Numbered from the stretch's first letter, positions 14,965 to 22,157 are shown. The stretch is DNA of 32,826 nucleotides from CAYQDR01 sp964416315 (GCA_964416315.1 CAYQDR010000043.1:1-32826), one strand, 5' to 3'. Made by a program: numbers and translations. Notes: generated by a model not told the origin, from the letters alone.

Positions 14965-15417
14965 ACTGCTTATCCGGTTGACTCCGAGGACCCCCATGGG
15001 TAGGGGAAGGGATAGGGGAGCAACGAGGTTCCTTGAACCGTGCTACCGTCGGCCCCAACAGGGGGTGCGACATGGTGGAATGGCTGTGGAAGGTCGCGGA
15101 ACTCATCGCCAATATTGGCCTGACCTTTGGGGGTCAATCTATGCGGCGGATTAAGGAACTAGAGCGCCAGCTTGGTCTACATGAAGGTGGCTGGGTGCAG
15201 CTCATGATTGGGCGGCGGGTCGTGTGGATGACGCGGCGGGCTTATGATGCGTGCTATGTGGGGCTAGACGATAACGCGCGTGCTCGCGTAGATCGGGCCC
15301 TCGTCGATTCAGGACAGGGCCGGTTCGATTTGGCTGATTTGAAGGAGTTGTCAAAGTGATCGTTGATCCATGCGCCTACCACCAACGGTACCGTTCGGAG
15401 TTAACCGGATAAGCAGT
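14965..15417. mobile_element. 453-bp non-autonomous inverted-repeat element carrying one ORF, nested in the transposon
   Basis: The ends are inverted copies beginning ACTGCTTATCCGGTT (one G/A difference follows, then ACTCCGA; 22 of 23 bases match). The element is flanked on both sides by the 8-bp duplication ACTGGTGT. It lies wholly inside the IS1-family transposon and has no transposase, so it must have moved with an enzyme supplied in trans. Its only gene is the 95-residue ORF at 15072. The window's first 54 bases are the end of another copy. The end sequence is not that of IS1 (GG...), so it belongs to a different family that I cannot name. Confidence 0.85.
15072..15359 (+). CDS. Small protein of unknown function carried by the nested element
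   Basis: 95 residues, not recognised. It begins MVEWLWKVAELIANIGLTFGG, a possibly amphipathic N-terminal helix, then a charged helix MRRIKELERQLGLHEGGW, then strands WVQLMIGRRVVWMTRRAY, and a C-terminal helical part ending FDLADLKELSK. ATG 15072 follows GGGGGTG by four bases; an in-frame ATG at 15033 would add 13 residues without a better site. Codon use is much less GC-biased than the host genes. It is far too short for a known transposase and shows no DDE, HUH or Ser/Tyr recombinase motif. It is the only passenger between the element's inverted ends, so it either helps the element persist or is a captured gene. Confidence 0.6.
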   Translation: MVEWLWKVAELIANIGLTFGGQSMRRIKELERQLGLHEGGWVQLMIGRRVVWMTRRAYDACYVGLDDNARARVDRALVDSGQGRFDLADLKELSK

Positions 15418-15425
15418 ACTGGTGT
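15418..15425. repeat. Right target duplication of the nested element
   Basis: ACTGGTGT, identical to 14957-14964. Before insertion the target would have read GTA-ACTGGTGT-TATTATCC. Confidence 0.88.
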
Positions 15426-15456
15426 TATTATCCGACGTGGCGGGCAGAAGAGGCGA

Positions 15457-15705
15457 ATGATGGCAGAGCCTGGCGAGGTTGAATTCTGGCTTGAGAAGCA
15501 AGCGTTCAAAATGATCCCCAAGCGTCAACTGGCTCGGTACGAAGGCATGTTCGTTGCTTCTATGAACGGCCACATCGTGGATTCGGATGCGAACCTTGAG
15601 GCGCTAACAGACCGATTTTTCACTCGATTCGGTGATGTACCGGTATACATGACGCAGGTCGGGCAGGAGCTAGAACTGCGGATTGACACCCCGTTTTTCG
15701 AGTGA
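15457..15705 (+). CDS. DUF5678-like small protein, partner of the retropepsin
   Basis: 82 residues. The core reads RYEGMFVASMNGHIVDSDAN, then LEALTDRFFTRFGDVPVYMTQVG. This matches what I recall of DUF5678 (Tyr-x-Gly-x-x-Val-Ala, then a Gly-x-Ile-Val turn, then a helix and a final strand). An N-terminal helix (GEVEFWLEKQAFKMIPKRQL) precedes it. Start ATG 15457 or the next codon 15460; AGAGG lies 3-6 bases upstream. An earlier ATG (15370) lies inside the nested element's end and is unlikely to be native. The retropepsin gene starts three bases after the stop, so translation is probably coupled. Lower GC than the host genes. The molecular role is unknown; substrate, inhibitor or adaptor of the protease are all possible. 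Confidence 0.7.
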   Translation: MMAEPGEVEFWLEKQAFKMIPKRQLARYEGMFVASMNGHIVDSDANLEALTDRFFTRFGDVPVYMTQVGQELELRIDTPFFE

Positions 15706-15708
15706 CGA

Positions 15709-16083
15709 ATGGCGGGGCCGTTTGCCTACAGGCCCGGGTTCGGTCCCACTCCAGCTCCAGCGGGGGACGTGACGATAAGTTGGGGTGGTCGTACCGAGAC
15801 GTTGCAGGCCCTGATTGATTCTGGTGCATCTGGAACGACGATTCCGGAGACGCTCGTCCCGAAGCTTGCCCTCAGGAAGATCAGCGAAATTGACACGAGT
15901 GGATACGACGGACGAACTGCACGACGGAGCATTTACTCGGCAGATATCGTGTTCCTCGGCTTTGTATTCAGTAAGCATCCTGTCGTAGCTGTCCCGCGGG
16001 ACTATGCTCTCATCGGTCGAGACATTCTCAACCGGTACAAAACCATACTGGATGGCCCCCGGCTAGAATTCGCCGTCGAGTAG
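15709..16083 (+). CDS. Retropepsin-like aspartic protease (clan AA)
   Basis: 124 residues, the size of a retropepsin monomer that works as a homodimer. LQALIDSGASGTTIP holds the catalytic Asp37-Ser-Gly triplet, followed by the hydrophobic-Pro pattern of the family. The second signature ALIGRDILNRY (100-110) matches the conserved Gly-Arg-Asp/Asn-Ile/Leu-Leu motif that closes the active site. SADIVFLGFVF and HPVVAV give the intervening strands and flap region. There is no signal peptide or membrane segment. It starts three bases after the DUF5678-like gene. Small bacterial and archaeal proteases of this type are common as isolated genes, and their substrates are mostly unknown. Being carried as transposon cargo is unusual. 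Confidence 0.85.
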   Translation: MAGPFAYRPGFGPTPAPAGDVTISWGGRTETLQALIDSGASGTTIPETLVPKLALRKISEIDTSGYDGRTARRSIYSADIVFLGFVFSKHPVVAVPRDYALIGRDILNRYKTILDGPRLEFAVE

Positions 16084-16098
16084 GTCTCACCGGAGGTC

Positions 16099-16374
16099 TC
16101 ACCGGCTCCTCGATCTCCATCTCGCCGCGGCTGCTTTCTTGGCGATCTGTTTTCGTTTGCGTGGGGAGAGCTTCTCGGCGCGAGCCTTTCCACCCTTCGG
16201 CCCCCCGAGCTTACCGAGGGCCACGGCATGCGGGTTTTTCTCCAGGGCCGGTGCCTGCTTGGCCTGGAGTTTCCCCACCGGCTCCCCAGTGACCTCATGA
16301 AAGATGCGGGCGGCGGTCAGGATGGGGTCGGGGGACTGGCGCTTCCGGCGTGGCGTGCTTGATCGCTTTGGCAT
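16099..16374 (-). CDS. Small Lys/Arg-rich protein with a GGPKGGKARAEKLSPRKR motif
   Basis: 91 residues, strongly basic. The C-terminal half reads AVALGKLGGPKGGKARAEKL, then SPRKRKQIAKKAAAARW. This recurrent pattern (Gly-Gly-x-Lys-Gly-Gly-x-Ala-Arg-Ala, then Ala-Ala-x-Ala-Arg-Trp) is seen in many small bacterial proteins of unknown role and suggests nucleic-acid binding. The N-terminal half has KRSSTPRRKRQSPDP followed by a helix (ILTAARIFHEVTG). ATG at 16374, close to the right inverted end of the transposon. It runs toward the retropepsin gene, and the stops are 15 bases apart. Function unknown. Confidence 0.65.
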   Translation of the reverse strand: MPKRSSTPRRKRQSPDPILTAARIFHEVTGEPVGKLQAKQAPALEKNPHAVALGKLGGPKGGKARAEKLSPRKRKQIAKKAAAARWRSRSR

Positions 16375-16413
16375 GCCTCCAGCGTACCACGCCAGGCGAG
16401 CCGGTCAACCACC

Positions 16414-16446
16414 GTCAGCCTGAAAACCACCCACTACCGTCCGCGC
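16414..16446. repeat. Right inverted end and right target duplication of the IS1-family transposon
   Basis: The inverted end at 16414-16438 (GTCAGCCTGAAAACC ... CACTACC) is the exact reverse complement of 13961-13985. The duplication GTCCGCGC follows at 16439-16446. Confidence 0.93.
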
Positions 16447-16533
16447 GGACCCCTTGCCGGGCCGAGCGACGCGGCGCTAAGATGCCGCCACGACGACGTG
16501 AGCTGGCCGCGACGCGGCCGAGGAGGACGAGCG

Positions 16534-18099
16534 ATGGCTGACCGGCGCGTCCGAGAGCAGGGCCTGGGGCGACGGGCGTTCCTCGAGGGAATGGGAGCGG
16601 TGGCGCTGGGGCTGGCCGCGGACCTCCGGCCGCGGCGGGCGGCGGCGCAGGGGCGGCCCGGCGGGACGCTGACCTTCGCGAGCGCCGCGCTCCCGCCGAA
16701 CCTCGAGCCGCACATGCAGGGGCTCGACATCTGGCAGCGGCGGAAGCCCCTGATCTACGAGAACCTCGTCTGGATCGACCACGGGCTCGAGCCGAAGCCC
16801 GAGCTGGCCGAGCGCTGGGAACAGCGCTCCCCGACGGAGTACGTCTTCCACCTCCGCCGCGGCGTCCGCTTCCACAGCGGCAAGGAGATGGACGCCGAGG
16901 ACGTCAAGTACACGTACGACCGCACGCGCGACCCGAAGGTGAGCCCGGGGGCCACCGATCTCGTCGCGATCAAGCAGATCGACGTCCTCGACCGCCGCAC
17001 GGTGCGGTTCACGCTGGCGGCGCCGTTCGCGACGTTCCTGATCAATCTCGGCGGCAAGTACAACGGCGTGATCCCGAAGGACTCGGCCGGTGACGGCAAG
17101 GAGCTCCTGACGCGCGCGGTCGGCACGGGGCCGTTCACGGTCGAGGAGTTCGACCCGAGCCGCCGCCTCGCCCTCAAGCGCAACCCGACCTACTGGGGGG
17201 CGCAGAAGCCGTGGCTGGACGGGATCGTCTTCCAGGCGATCCCGGACGAGTCCTCGATCGTGGCGGGGCTCCGCACGGGGCAGGTGACGATGGCGGAGTT
17301 CGCCTCCGCGCTCAACTTCCAGGTGGCCCGGAGCGTGCCGTCGCTCGAGACGCTGCAGGCGCCGTCCACGCGGTGGGTCGTCCTCGACCTCGCCGGGGAC
17401 CAGGAGCCCACGAGCCGCCTCGAGGTGCGGCAGGCGATCGCGCTCGCGCTCGACCGCCCGGCGATCCTCCAGATCGCGGGCTCGGGCCTCGGGCAGCGGC
17501 TCGGGGTGCTCCCGCCCGGCCTGAGCTACTGGGCGATCCCCTGGCAGGAGCTGCCGAACCAGCAGCGGGACGTGGCGCGGGCGAAGGCGCTCCTCCAGAA
17601 GGCCGGCTACGCGGGGCGCGTGCCGATGAAGATCCGGAACATCGTCGGCTTCCCGGCGCTCGCGGCGGCGCTCCCGGTCATCGTGGACAACCTGCGGGAG
17701 GCGGGGATCGACGTGAACGTGGAGACCGTGGACGGGGGCGTGTGGATCAAGGACTGGATCGTCCCCCAGTCGCCGCCGACGATGAACGAGTGGGGCGGGT
17801 TCGTGGACCCCGACCAGACGTTCCACCGCCACTTCCACTCGGCGCCGGGCGGCCGGGACTTCCGCCGGTGGAAGAACGGCCGGGCGGACGAGCTCCTCGA
17901 CGCGGGGCGGAGCACGCTGGAGCGGGCGAGGCGGAAGCAGATCTACGACCAGGTCCAGCGGATGATCGCCGAGGACGCGATCACGATCCCGCTCTACTCC
18001 CCGGACCTCCTCTACGCCATGCAGAAGGTGGTCAAGGGGTTCCAACCGCACCCGACGGGCTTCTTCTACGGCCTCCGCTTCGTCTGGCTGGAGCGGTAG
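16534..18099 (+). CDS. Peptide/nickel-type ABC transporter substrate-binding protein (SBP family 5)
   Basis: 521 residues. It catches a solute in the periplasm for the permeases encoded downstream. ATG 16534 follows AGGAGG by seven bases. The N-terminus carries a twin-arginine signal (GRRAFLEGMGAVALGLAADL; Arg13-Arg14), so the protein is exported folded. The mature part shows family-5 marks: PHMQGLDIWQRRKPLIYENLV, then RWEQRSPTEYVFHLRRGVRFHSGKEM, DVKYTYDR, and VGTGPFTVEEFDPSRRLALKRNP near residue 195. The C-terminal lobe ends QRMIAEDAITIPLYSPDLLY. The ligand (dipeptide, oligopeptide, glycoside or metal chelate) cannot be read from sequence. Two permease genes follow after a 168-base gap. The transposon lies 88 bases upstream and may have displaced the original promoter. 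Confidence 0.9.
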   Translation: MADRRVREQGLGRRAFLEGMGAVALGLAADLRPRRAAAQGRPGGTLTFASAALPPNLEPHMQGLDIWQRRKPLIYENLVWIDHGLEPKPELAERWEQRSPTEYVFHLRRGVRFHSGKEMDAEDVKYTYDRTRDPKVSPGATDLVAIKQIDVLDRRTVRFTLAAPFATFLINLGGKYNGVIPKDSAGDGKELLTRAVGTGPFTVEEFDPSRRLALKRNPTYWGAQKPWLDGIVFQAIPDESSIVAGLRTGQVTMAEFASALNFQVARSVPSLETLQAPSTRWVVLDLAGDQEPTSRLEVRQAIALALDRPAILQIAGSGLGQRLGVLPPGLSYWAIPWQELPNQQRDVARAKALLQKAGYAGRVPMKIRNIVGFPALAAALPVIVDNLREAGIDVNVETVDGGVWIKDWIVPQSPPTMNEWGGFVDPDQTFHRHFHSAPGGRDFRRWKNGRADELLDAGRSTLERARRKQIYDQVQRMIAEDAITIPLYSPDLLYAMQKVVKGFQPHPTGFFYGLRFVWLER

Positions 18100-18105
18100 G
18101 TCCGG

Positions 18106-18189
18106 GTGACCCCGAATCTGGTCGCGGCGGCCCTGGCGCGGGAGGCGACCGTGAGGTTCTTTGCCGAGGTCTTCGGGCTGACCAAGTAG
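18106..18189 (+). pseudogene. Possible gene remnant after the binding-protein stop
   Basis: In the same frame as the upstream gene, just past its TAG, the sequence reads VTPNLVAAALAREATVRFF, then AEVFGLTK and a stop at 18187-18189. It looks like the C-terminal helix of a globular protein. It could be a 27-residue leftover of another gene or part of the original C-terminus. Bases 18190-18267 show nothing further that I recognise. Confidence 0.25.
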
Positions 18190-18267
18190 GAGCGAACTCG
18201 CGCGGCCTCCCGACCGCACCCGCGATCTCAGCCCTCACCTGAGGACTGATGACGTAAGTCACCGTTC

Positions 18268-19218
18268 TTGCGCACGTATCTCGCGCAGCGGCTGAGCGCC
18301 ATGGGGCTCACCCTCTTCGGGGTGAGCCTCCTCGTCTTCGGCCTGGTCCGGCTGATCCCGGGGACGGTGGTCGAGCAGCTCCTCGGCCAGGCCGCGATGG
18401 CGTCCCCCGAGGTGCTCGCGAGCTTCCGCCGGTTCTTCGGGCTGGACCGGCCCGTCCACGTCCAGTACGTGGCGTGGCTGGCCGGGGTCCTCCGGGGCGA
18501 CCTCGGGGTCTCGTGGCTGTCGGGGCGGCCCGTGCTCGGGCTCTTCCTCGAGCGCCTCCCCGTCTCGGCCGAGCTGGCGCTGCTCGCCGTCGGCTGGTCG
18601 CTGGTCGCGGGGATCCCGCTCGGCACCGCCTCGGCCGTCTGGCGGGGGAGCCTCCGCGACGACACGATCCGGGTCCTCGCGACGCTCGGCCTCTCCCTCC
18701 CGGCGTTCTGGCAGGGGACCGTGTTGATCCTCCTCTTCTCCATCTATCTCGGCTGGATGCCGTCGCTCCAGTGGGTGCCGTTCACGCGGAGCCCCGCCGC
18801 GAACCTCGCGATCATGGCGCTCCCGGCCCTCACGCTCGGGACCGCGACGGCCGCGATGATCACGCGGCTCGCCCGCTCCTCCATGCTCGACGTCCTCGGG
18901 CGCGAGTACGTCCGGACCGCGCGCGCCAAGGGGCTCCACGAGGGGCGCGTCACCTTCCACCACGCCCTCCGGAACGCCTTGATCCCCGTCGTGACGGTGG
19001 CAGGGGTCCAGCTCGGCTACATCATCGGCGGGATCGTCGTCGTCGAGGACGTGTTCACGCTCCCCGGCGTCGGGCGCCTCCTCCTCGACGCGATCTTCCA
19101 GCGGGACTATCCGGTCGTGCAGGGGGTGATCCTGCTCCTCGCGGCGGCCTTCATGACGCTGAACCTCGTCGTGGACCTGCTCTACGCGATGCTGGACCCC
19201 CGGTTGCGCCGTGGCTAG
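18268..19218 (+). CDS. ABC transporter permease, DppB/OppB type
   Basis: 316 residues. It forms half of the membrane channel of a peptide-type importer. It begins MRTYLAQRLSAMGLTLFGVS, with a first membrane segment LLVFGLVRLIPG ending in the family's R-x-x-PG. About six membrane segments are visible. The EAA loop that docks the ATPase is EYVRTARAKGLHEGRVTFHH near residue 212, followed by ALRNALIPVVT. The C-terminus DLLYAMLDPRLRRG is the standard DppB ending. The start codon is TTG at 18268; no strong ribosome site precedes it, and ATG 18301 is an in-frame alternative that would cut into the first helix. It overlaps the next permease gene by eight bases, so the two are translated together. Confidence 0.92.
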   Translation: MRTYLAQRLSAMGLTLFGVSLLVFGLVRLIPGTVVEQLLGQAAMASPEVLASFRRFFGLDRPVHVQYVAWLAGVLRGDLGVSWLSGRPVLGLFLERLPVSAELALLAVGWSLVAGIPLGTASAVWRGSLRDDTIRVLATLGLSLPAFWQGTVLILLFSIYLGWMPSLQWVPFTRSPAANLAIMALPALTLGTATAAMITRLARSSMLDVLGREYVRTARAKGLHEGRVTFHHALRNALIPVVTVAGVQLGYIIGGIVVVEDVFTLPGVGRLLLDAIFQRDYPVVQGVILLLAAAFMTLNLVVDLLYAMLDPRLRRG

Positions 19219-20086
19219 CGCCCCCTCACCCCGACCCTCGCCCCCCCGGGGGGCGAGGGGGAAGGGCTGGCGGCGGGCGGCGCGGAGCCGGCTCTTCCGC
19301 GGCGCCTGCCTCGCCCTCGGCGCGCTCGTGGCGGCCGGCCTCCTCGCCGACTGGATCGCGCCCTATCCGCCGACGGCGGTGGACGCCGCCGCCGTCTTCC
19401 GAGGGCCCGACGCGCGGCATCCGTTCGGGACTGACCGGTTCGGGCGCGATGTCCTCTCACGCATCCTCTTCGGCGTCCGGGTCTCCCTCGGCATCGCGGG
19501 CGCCGCGATCGCCATGGCGGTCGGGACGGGGAGCGCCCTGGGGCTCCTCGCGGGGGTGGGGCGGGGGATGGACCAGGTTCTCGGCCGCGTCATGGACGTC
19601 TTCTTCGCGTTCCCGCCCGTCCTCCTCGCGATCGGCATCGCCGCCGTGCTGGGGGCCGGACCGGGGGCCGCGGTGGTCGCGATCGCGGTCGTGTACGCGC
19701 CGCTCTTCTTCCGGGTGGTGCGCGGGAGCGTCCTCGCCGAGTCGGCCGAGGCGTACGTGGAGGCGGCGGAGGCCCTCGGCCTCGGGCGGACGGCGATCGT
19801 CGTGCGGCACATCCTCCCGAACGTGGTCTCCCCGATCGTGGTCCAGACGGCGGTCTGCCTCTCCTACGGGATCCTGATCGAGTCGGCGCTCTCCTACCTC
19901 GGCGTCGGGGTGCAGCCGCCGACGCCGTCGTGGGGGACGATTCTGAACGAGGGGAAGGAGTTCCTGGCGCTGGCGCCCTGGGTGTCGCTGTTCCCGGGCG
20001 GGTTCATCATGCTGGCGGTGCTCGCCTTCAACATCGTCGGCGACGGGCTCCGGGATGCGCTCGACCCGAGGACCGGGCCGGCGTAG
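19211..20086 (+). CDS. ABC transporter permease, DppC/OppC type
   Basis: 291 residues. Second channel subunit of the peptide-type importer. The first membrane segment is LFRGACLALGALVAAGLLADWIAPY-like (residues 31-55). HPFGTDRFGRDVLSRILFG (about 73-91) is the DppC hallmark before helix 2. The EAA loop is EAYVEAAEALGLGRTAIVVRHILPNVVSPI near residue 180. It ends NIVGDGLRDALDPRTG, as usual. GTG 19211 overlaps the upstream stop. The first 25 or so residues (APSPRPSPPRGARGKG) are encoded by an intergenic hairpin repeat and are not part of the family. No ATPase (DppD/F) gene follows. Confidence 0.92.
   Translation: MASAPSPRPSPPRGARGKGWRRAARSRLFRGACLALGALVAAGLLADWIAPYPPTAVDAAAVFRGPDARHPFGTDRFGRDVLSRILFGVRVSLGIAGAAIAMAVGTGSALGLLAGVGRGMDQVLGRVMDVFFAFPPVLLAIGIAAVLGAGPGAAVVAIAVVYAPLFFRVVRGSVLAESAEAYVEAAEALGLGRTAIVVRHILPNVVSPIVVQTAVCLSYGILIESALSYLGVGVQPPTPSWGTILNEGKEFLALAPWVSLFPGGFIMLAVLAFNIVGDGLRDALDPRTGPA
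19219..19262. repeat. Hairpin repeat inside the 5' end of the DppC-type gene
   Basis: CCCCCTCACCCCGACCCTCG then CCCCCC/GGGGGG and CGAGGGGGA. A strong palindrome of the same family as the other intergenic copies, here translated in frame. Confidence 0.8.
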
Positions 20087-20102
20087 CGCGGGGGAGGTCA
20101 TC

Positions 20103-20588
20103 ATGAGCTGGGAGCCGGGGGACAGGATCGGGGGCCTGGCGGACGCCGAGCTGGTGGCGTTCCTGGCCGAGCCGTGGAACGGCCGGATCGCGACCCTCGG
20201 GCCGGACGGCTGGCCTTACGTCACGCCGGTCTGGTACGAGTTCGATCCCGCCGCGCGCGTCTTCCTCGTCGTCGGCCGCGAGCGGGCGGAGTGGGTCGCG
20301 GACATCCGGCGCGACCGGCGGGTCGCCTTCCACGTGGCCGACGACGTCCACGCCGAGCACACGCGGGTCCTCGTCCAGGGGCACGCCGAGATCGTGGAGG
20401 GCCCGGTCGCGCCGGCGGCGAGCTCGCGCCTCCTCGAGCTGACGCGACGGCTCTCCCTCCGCTACCTCGGGCCCGACGGTCCGGCGTACGCGGAGCGCAC
20501 CCTCGGCCGGCCCCGCGTCCTGGTCCGCCTCACGCCGACGCGCTGGCGGACCTGGACCGGCCGGGAGTGGCACCCGCGCTACCGCTGA
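20103..20588 (+). CDS. Pyridoxamine-5'-phosphate-oxidase-fold (split-barrel flavin/F420 binding) protein
   Basis: 161 residues. The split-barrel pattern is clear: AFLAEPWNGRIATLGPDGWP, then YVTPVWYEFDPAARVFLVVG, then RAEWVADIRRDRRVAFHVAD and VLVQGHAEIVEG. Such proteins bind FMN, F420 or heme and reduce small molecules. The motif order matches the F420-dependent/PPOX-class group (TLGPDGWPYVTPVWYEFD), but cofactor choice needs a structure or profile. ATG 20103 follows GGGGGAGG by a normal distance; an upstream in-frame start would overlap the permease gene and has no ribosome site. It lies between two transporter operons, 16 bases after the DppC-type gene, and may be cotranscribed with it. Confidence 0.85.
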   Translation: MSWEPGDRIGGLADAELVAFLAEPWNGRIATLGPDGWPYVTPVWYEFDPAARVFLVVGRERAEWVADIRRDRRVAFHVADDVHAEHTRVLVQGHAEIVEGPVAPAASSRLLELTRRLSLRYLGPDGPAYAERTLGRPRVLVRLTPTRWRTWTGREWHPRYR

Positions 20589-20595
20589 GTCCGCC

Positions 20596-20625
20596 TTGAC
20601 AACGCCGACCGGGCAAACCCAAGAT
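20596..20625 (+). promoter_or_regulatory. Candidate promoter of the sugar-type ABC operon
   Basis: TTGACA (20596-20601), an 18-base spacer, CAAGAT (20620-20625), about 70 bases before the ATG at 20696. The -35 box is perfect, the -10 box weak. Confidence 0.5.
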
Positions 20626-20695
20626 GATGCCGACCTCGCAGGCGTCTCTGCGGGACCGCTTCACCGCCCCATCCCAGCATGAGGAGGGCCGACCG

Positions 20696-22048
20696 ATGGA
20701 GTCGAGAACTCGCGTCCTCGTGAGCGTCGCGATCGCGGTGGCGTTCCTCGCCTTCGGCCCCGGCGCCGAGGCGCAGGACAAGAAGGTCGTCCGGATCTGG
20801 CACACGGAAACGGAGCCCCAGTCGGTCCAGGCCTTTCAGGGGATCATCAACGACTTCGAGAAGCTGCACCCGGACATCAGCGTCAAGCAGGAGGCGCTGG
20901 CCTGGGGCGACCTCGAGGCCAAGCTGACGGCCGCCCTCGCCGCGGGCGCCCCGCCGGACGCGAGCCACGGGCAGGCGGTGACCTGCGCGTCGTTCTACGC
21001 CAAGGGGCTCCTCCGGCCGCTGGAGGACCTGGCCGACGCGGTCGGCCGGGAGAACATCTGGGAGGCGATCCGGGGCCCGTGCCGGTTCGAGGGGAGGTAC
21101 TACGGGATCCCCCACTCGGCGGCGACGTCGCTCCTGATCTACCGGAAGGACGCGTTCAGGCAGAAGGGGCTGAAGCCCCCGGAGACCTGGGACGACCTCA
21201 TCCGCGTCGCCGAGGCGATGACGGAGCGGGACAAGGACGGGCGGGTCACCCGCTACGGGCTGTCGCTCCCCGGCGTCGGGCTGTTCATCAACATCATGGT
21301 GGGCGAGCTGGTCAAGGCCAACGGGGGGCGGCTCTTCGACCCCCGGACCGGCCGGCCGACGTTCACCGAGAAGCCGGTCATCGAGGCGCTCGAGTTCTAC
21401 AAGAAGCTCAACGACAAGGTGCTGCCGCCCGGGTGGCTCGGCCACGGCTACCTCGACACCTTCACGAACCTGGCCACGGGGAAGGCGGCGATGCTCTACC
21501 AGGGGTACGGCCGCGGCGCCGGCCTGGTCGAGAAGTACGCCCCCAAGGAGCTCGCCAACGCGGAACACTTCGGCGTGATGGTCAAGCCCGTCGGGCCCTC
21601 GGGCAAGACGACGGCGGCCCAGATCGACGCCGAGCCGTGGATGGTCTTCAAGAACGCGAAGTACCCGAACGAGGCCGTGGAGTTCCTGAAGTTCTTCTTC
21701 AAGGAGGAGAACTACATCAAGTACCTCCACTCGGTGCCGATCCACCTCCTGCCGACCCTGAAGTCGGTCCGGCGGAACCCCGCGTACCAGGCGAACGACA
21801 TGATCCGCCGCTGGAAGGAGTGGCAGGACATGCAGTACCGCTACTTCGAGGCGGACCAGGCCAAGCCGACACTCATCATCGAGTGGTCGGACCTCCAGCT
21901 CCCCTTCGGGCTGGAGATCCTGGGATCCGGAATCATCCCGGACATGGTCACGGACGCGGTGCGGGGGATGCCGGTCCAGCAGGCGGCGGCGAAGGCCCAG
22001 GGGCGGGCCGAGGAGCTGATCACCAAACTGGGACACAAGCGCTGGTAG
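20696..22048 (+). CDS. Sugar-type ABC transporter substrate-binding protein (SBP family 1)
   Basis: 450 residues. ATG 20696 follows GAGGAGGG. A Sec signal peptide is clear: RTRVLVSVAIAVAFLAFG, then PGAEAQ before DKKVVRIWHTE. The mature protein shows family-1 features: VRIWHTETEPQSVQAFQGII, VKQEALAWGDLEAKLTAALA, GRYYGIPHSAATSLLIYRKD, PPETWDDLIRVAEAMTE, and GKAAMLYQGYGRG near residue 262. There is no lipobox, so it is a soluble periplasmic protein. It begins a cluster with two MalF/MalG-type permeases and an LLM-class oxidoreductase. The usual ligands are sugars, polyols or sugar phosphates; the actual ligand is unknown. A double hairpin repeat follows and probably lets binding protein be made in excess over permeases. 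Confidence 0.92.
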   Translation: MESRTRVLVSVAIAVAFLAFGPGAEAQDKKVVRIWHTETEPQSVQAFQGIINDFEKLHPDISVKQEALAWGDLEAKLTAALAAGAPPDASHGQAVTCASFYAKGLLRPLEDLADAVGRENIWEAIRGPCRFEGRYYGIPHSAATSLLIYRKDAFRQKGLKPPETWDDLIRVAEAMTERDKDGRVTRYGLSLPGVGLFINIMVGELVKANGGRLFDPRTGRPTFTEKPVIEALEFYKKLNDKVLPPGWLGHGYLDTFTNLATGKAAMLYQGYGRGAGLVEKYAPKELANAEHFGVMVKPVGPSGKTTAAQIDAEPWMVFKNAKYPNEAVEFLKFFFKEENYIKYLHSVPIHLLPTLKSVRRNPAYQANDMIRRWKEWQDMQYRYFEADQAKPTLIIEWSDLQLPFGLEILGSGIIPDMVTDAVRGMPVQQAAAKAQGRAEELITKLGHKRW

Positions 22049-22064
22049 TGCGGCATCTGGCTCC

Positions 22065-22157
22065 CTCTCCCTCCTCGGGGAGGGAGAGGGTTGGGGTGAG
22101 GGTGGGGCCGATGCGTCGCCCCCTCACCCGGCCCTCTCCCCCGGTGGGGGAGAGGGG
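22065..22157. repeat. Two facing hairpin repeats between binding-protein and permease genes
   Basis: Unit one is CCCTCTCCCTCCTC then GGGGAGGGAGAGGG; unit two is CCCTCTCCCCC then GGTGGGGGAGAGGG. They are in inverted order, so they could also pair with each other. This is the place where hairpins in sugar-transport operons often lower expression of permeases relative to the binding protein. Confidence 0.8.

Larger units (their letters stand above)
13961..16438. mobile_element. IS1-family transposon with cargo genes
   Basis: 2478 bp between perfect 25-bp inverted ends (13961-13985 and 16414-16438), flanked by the 8-bp duplication GTCCGCGC on both sides. It contains a single-frame IS1-type transposase (minus strand), a nested 453-bp element, a DUF5678-like/retropepsin gene pair, and a small basic-protein gene. 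IS1-family members normally measure 0.7-1.2 kb; the extra length is cargo. Perfect ends and an intact duplication point to a recent insertion. The reconstituted target GTCCGCGCGGAC is a 12-bp palindrome. Confidence 0.93.

Noticed and set aside
14942..14970. A plus-strand promoter TTGACA followed by ACTGCT driving the cargo genes
   Set aside because: The -10 part is poor and overlaps the nested element's end; not enough evidence to list.
14965..15417. Reading the ACTGCTTATCCGGTT repeats as integron attC sites or gene-cassette boundaries
   Set aside because: The core sites RYYYAAC/GTTRRRY are not matched, and the 8-bp duplication at both sides shows transposition instead.
16477..18219. A 580-codon minus-strand frame opposite the peptide-binding-protein gene
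   Set aside because: Arg/Glu/Leu/Asp-rich shadow of a well-supported plus-strand gene with a Tat signal and a perfect ribosome site.
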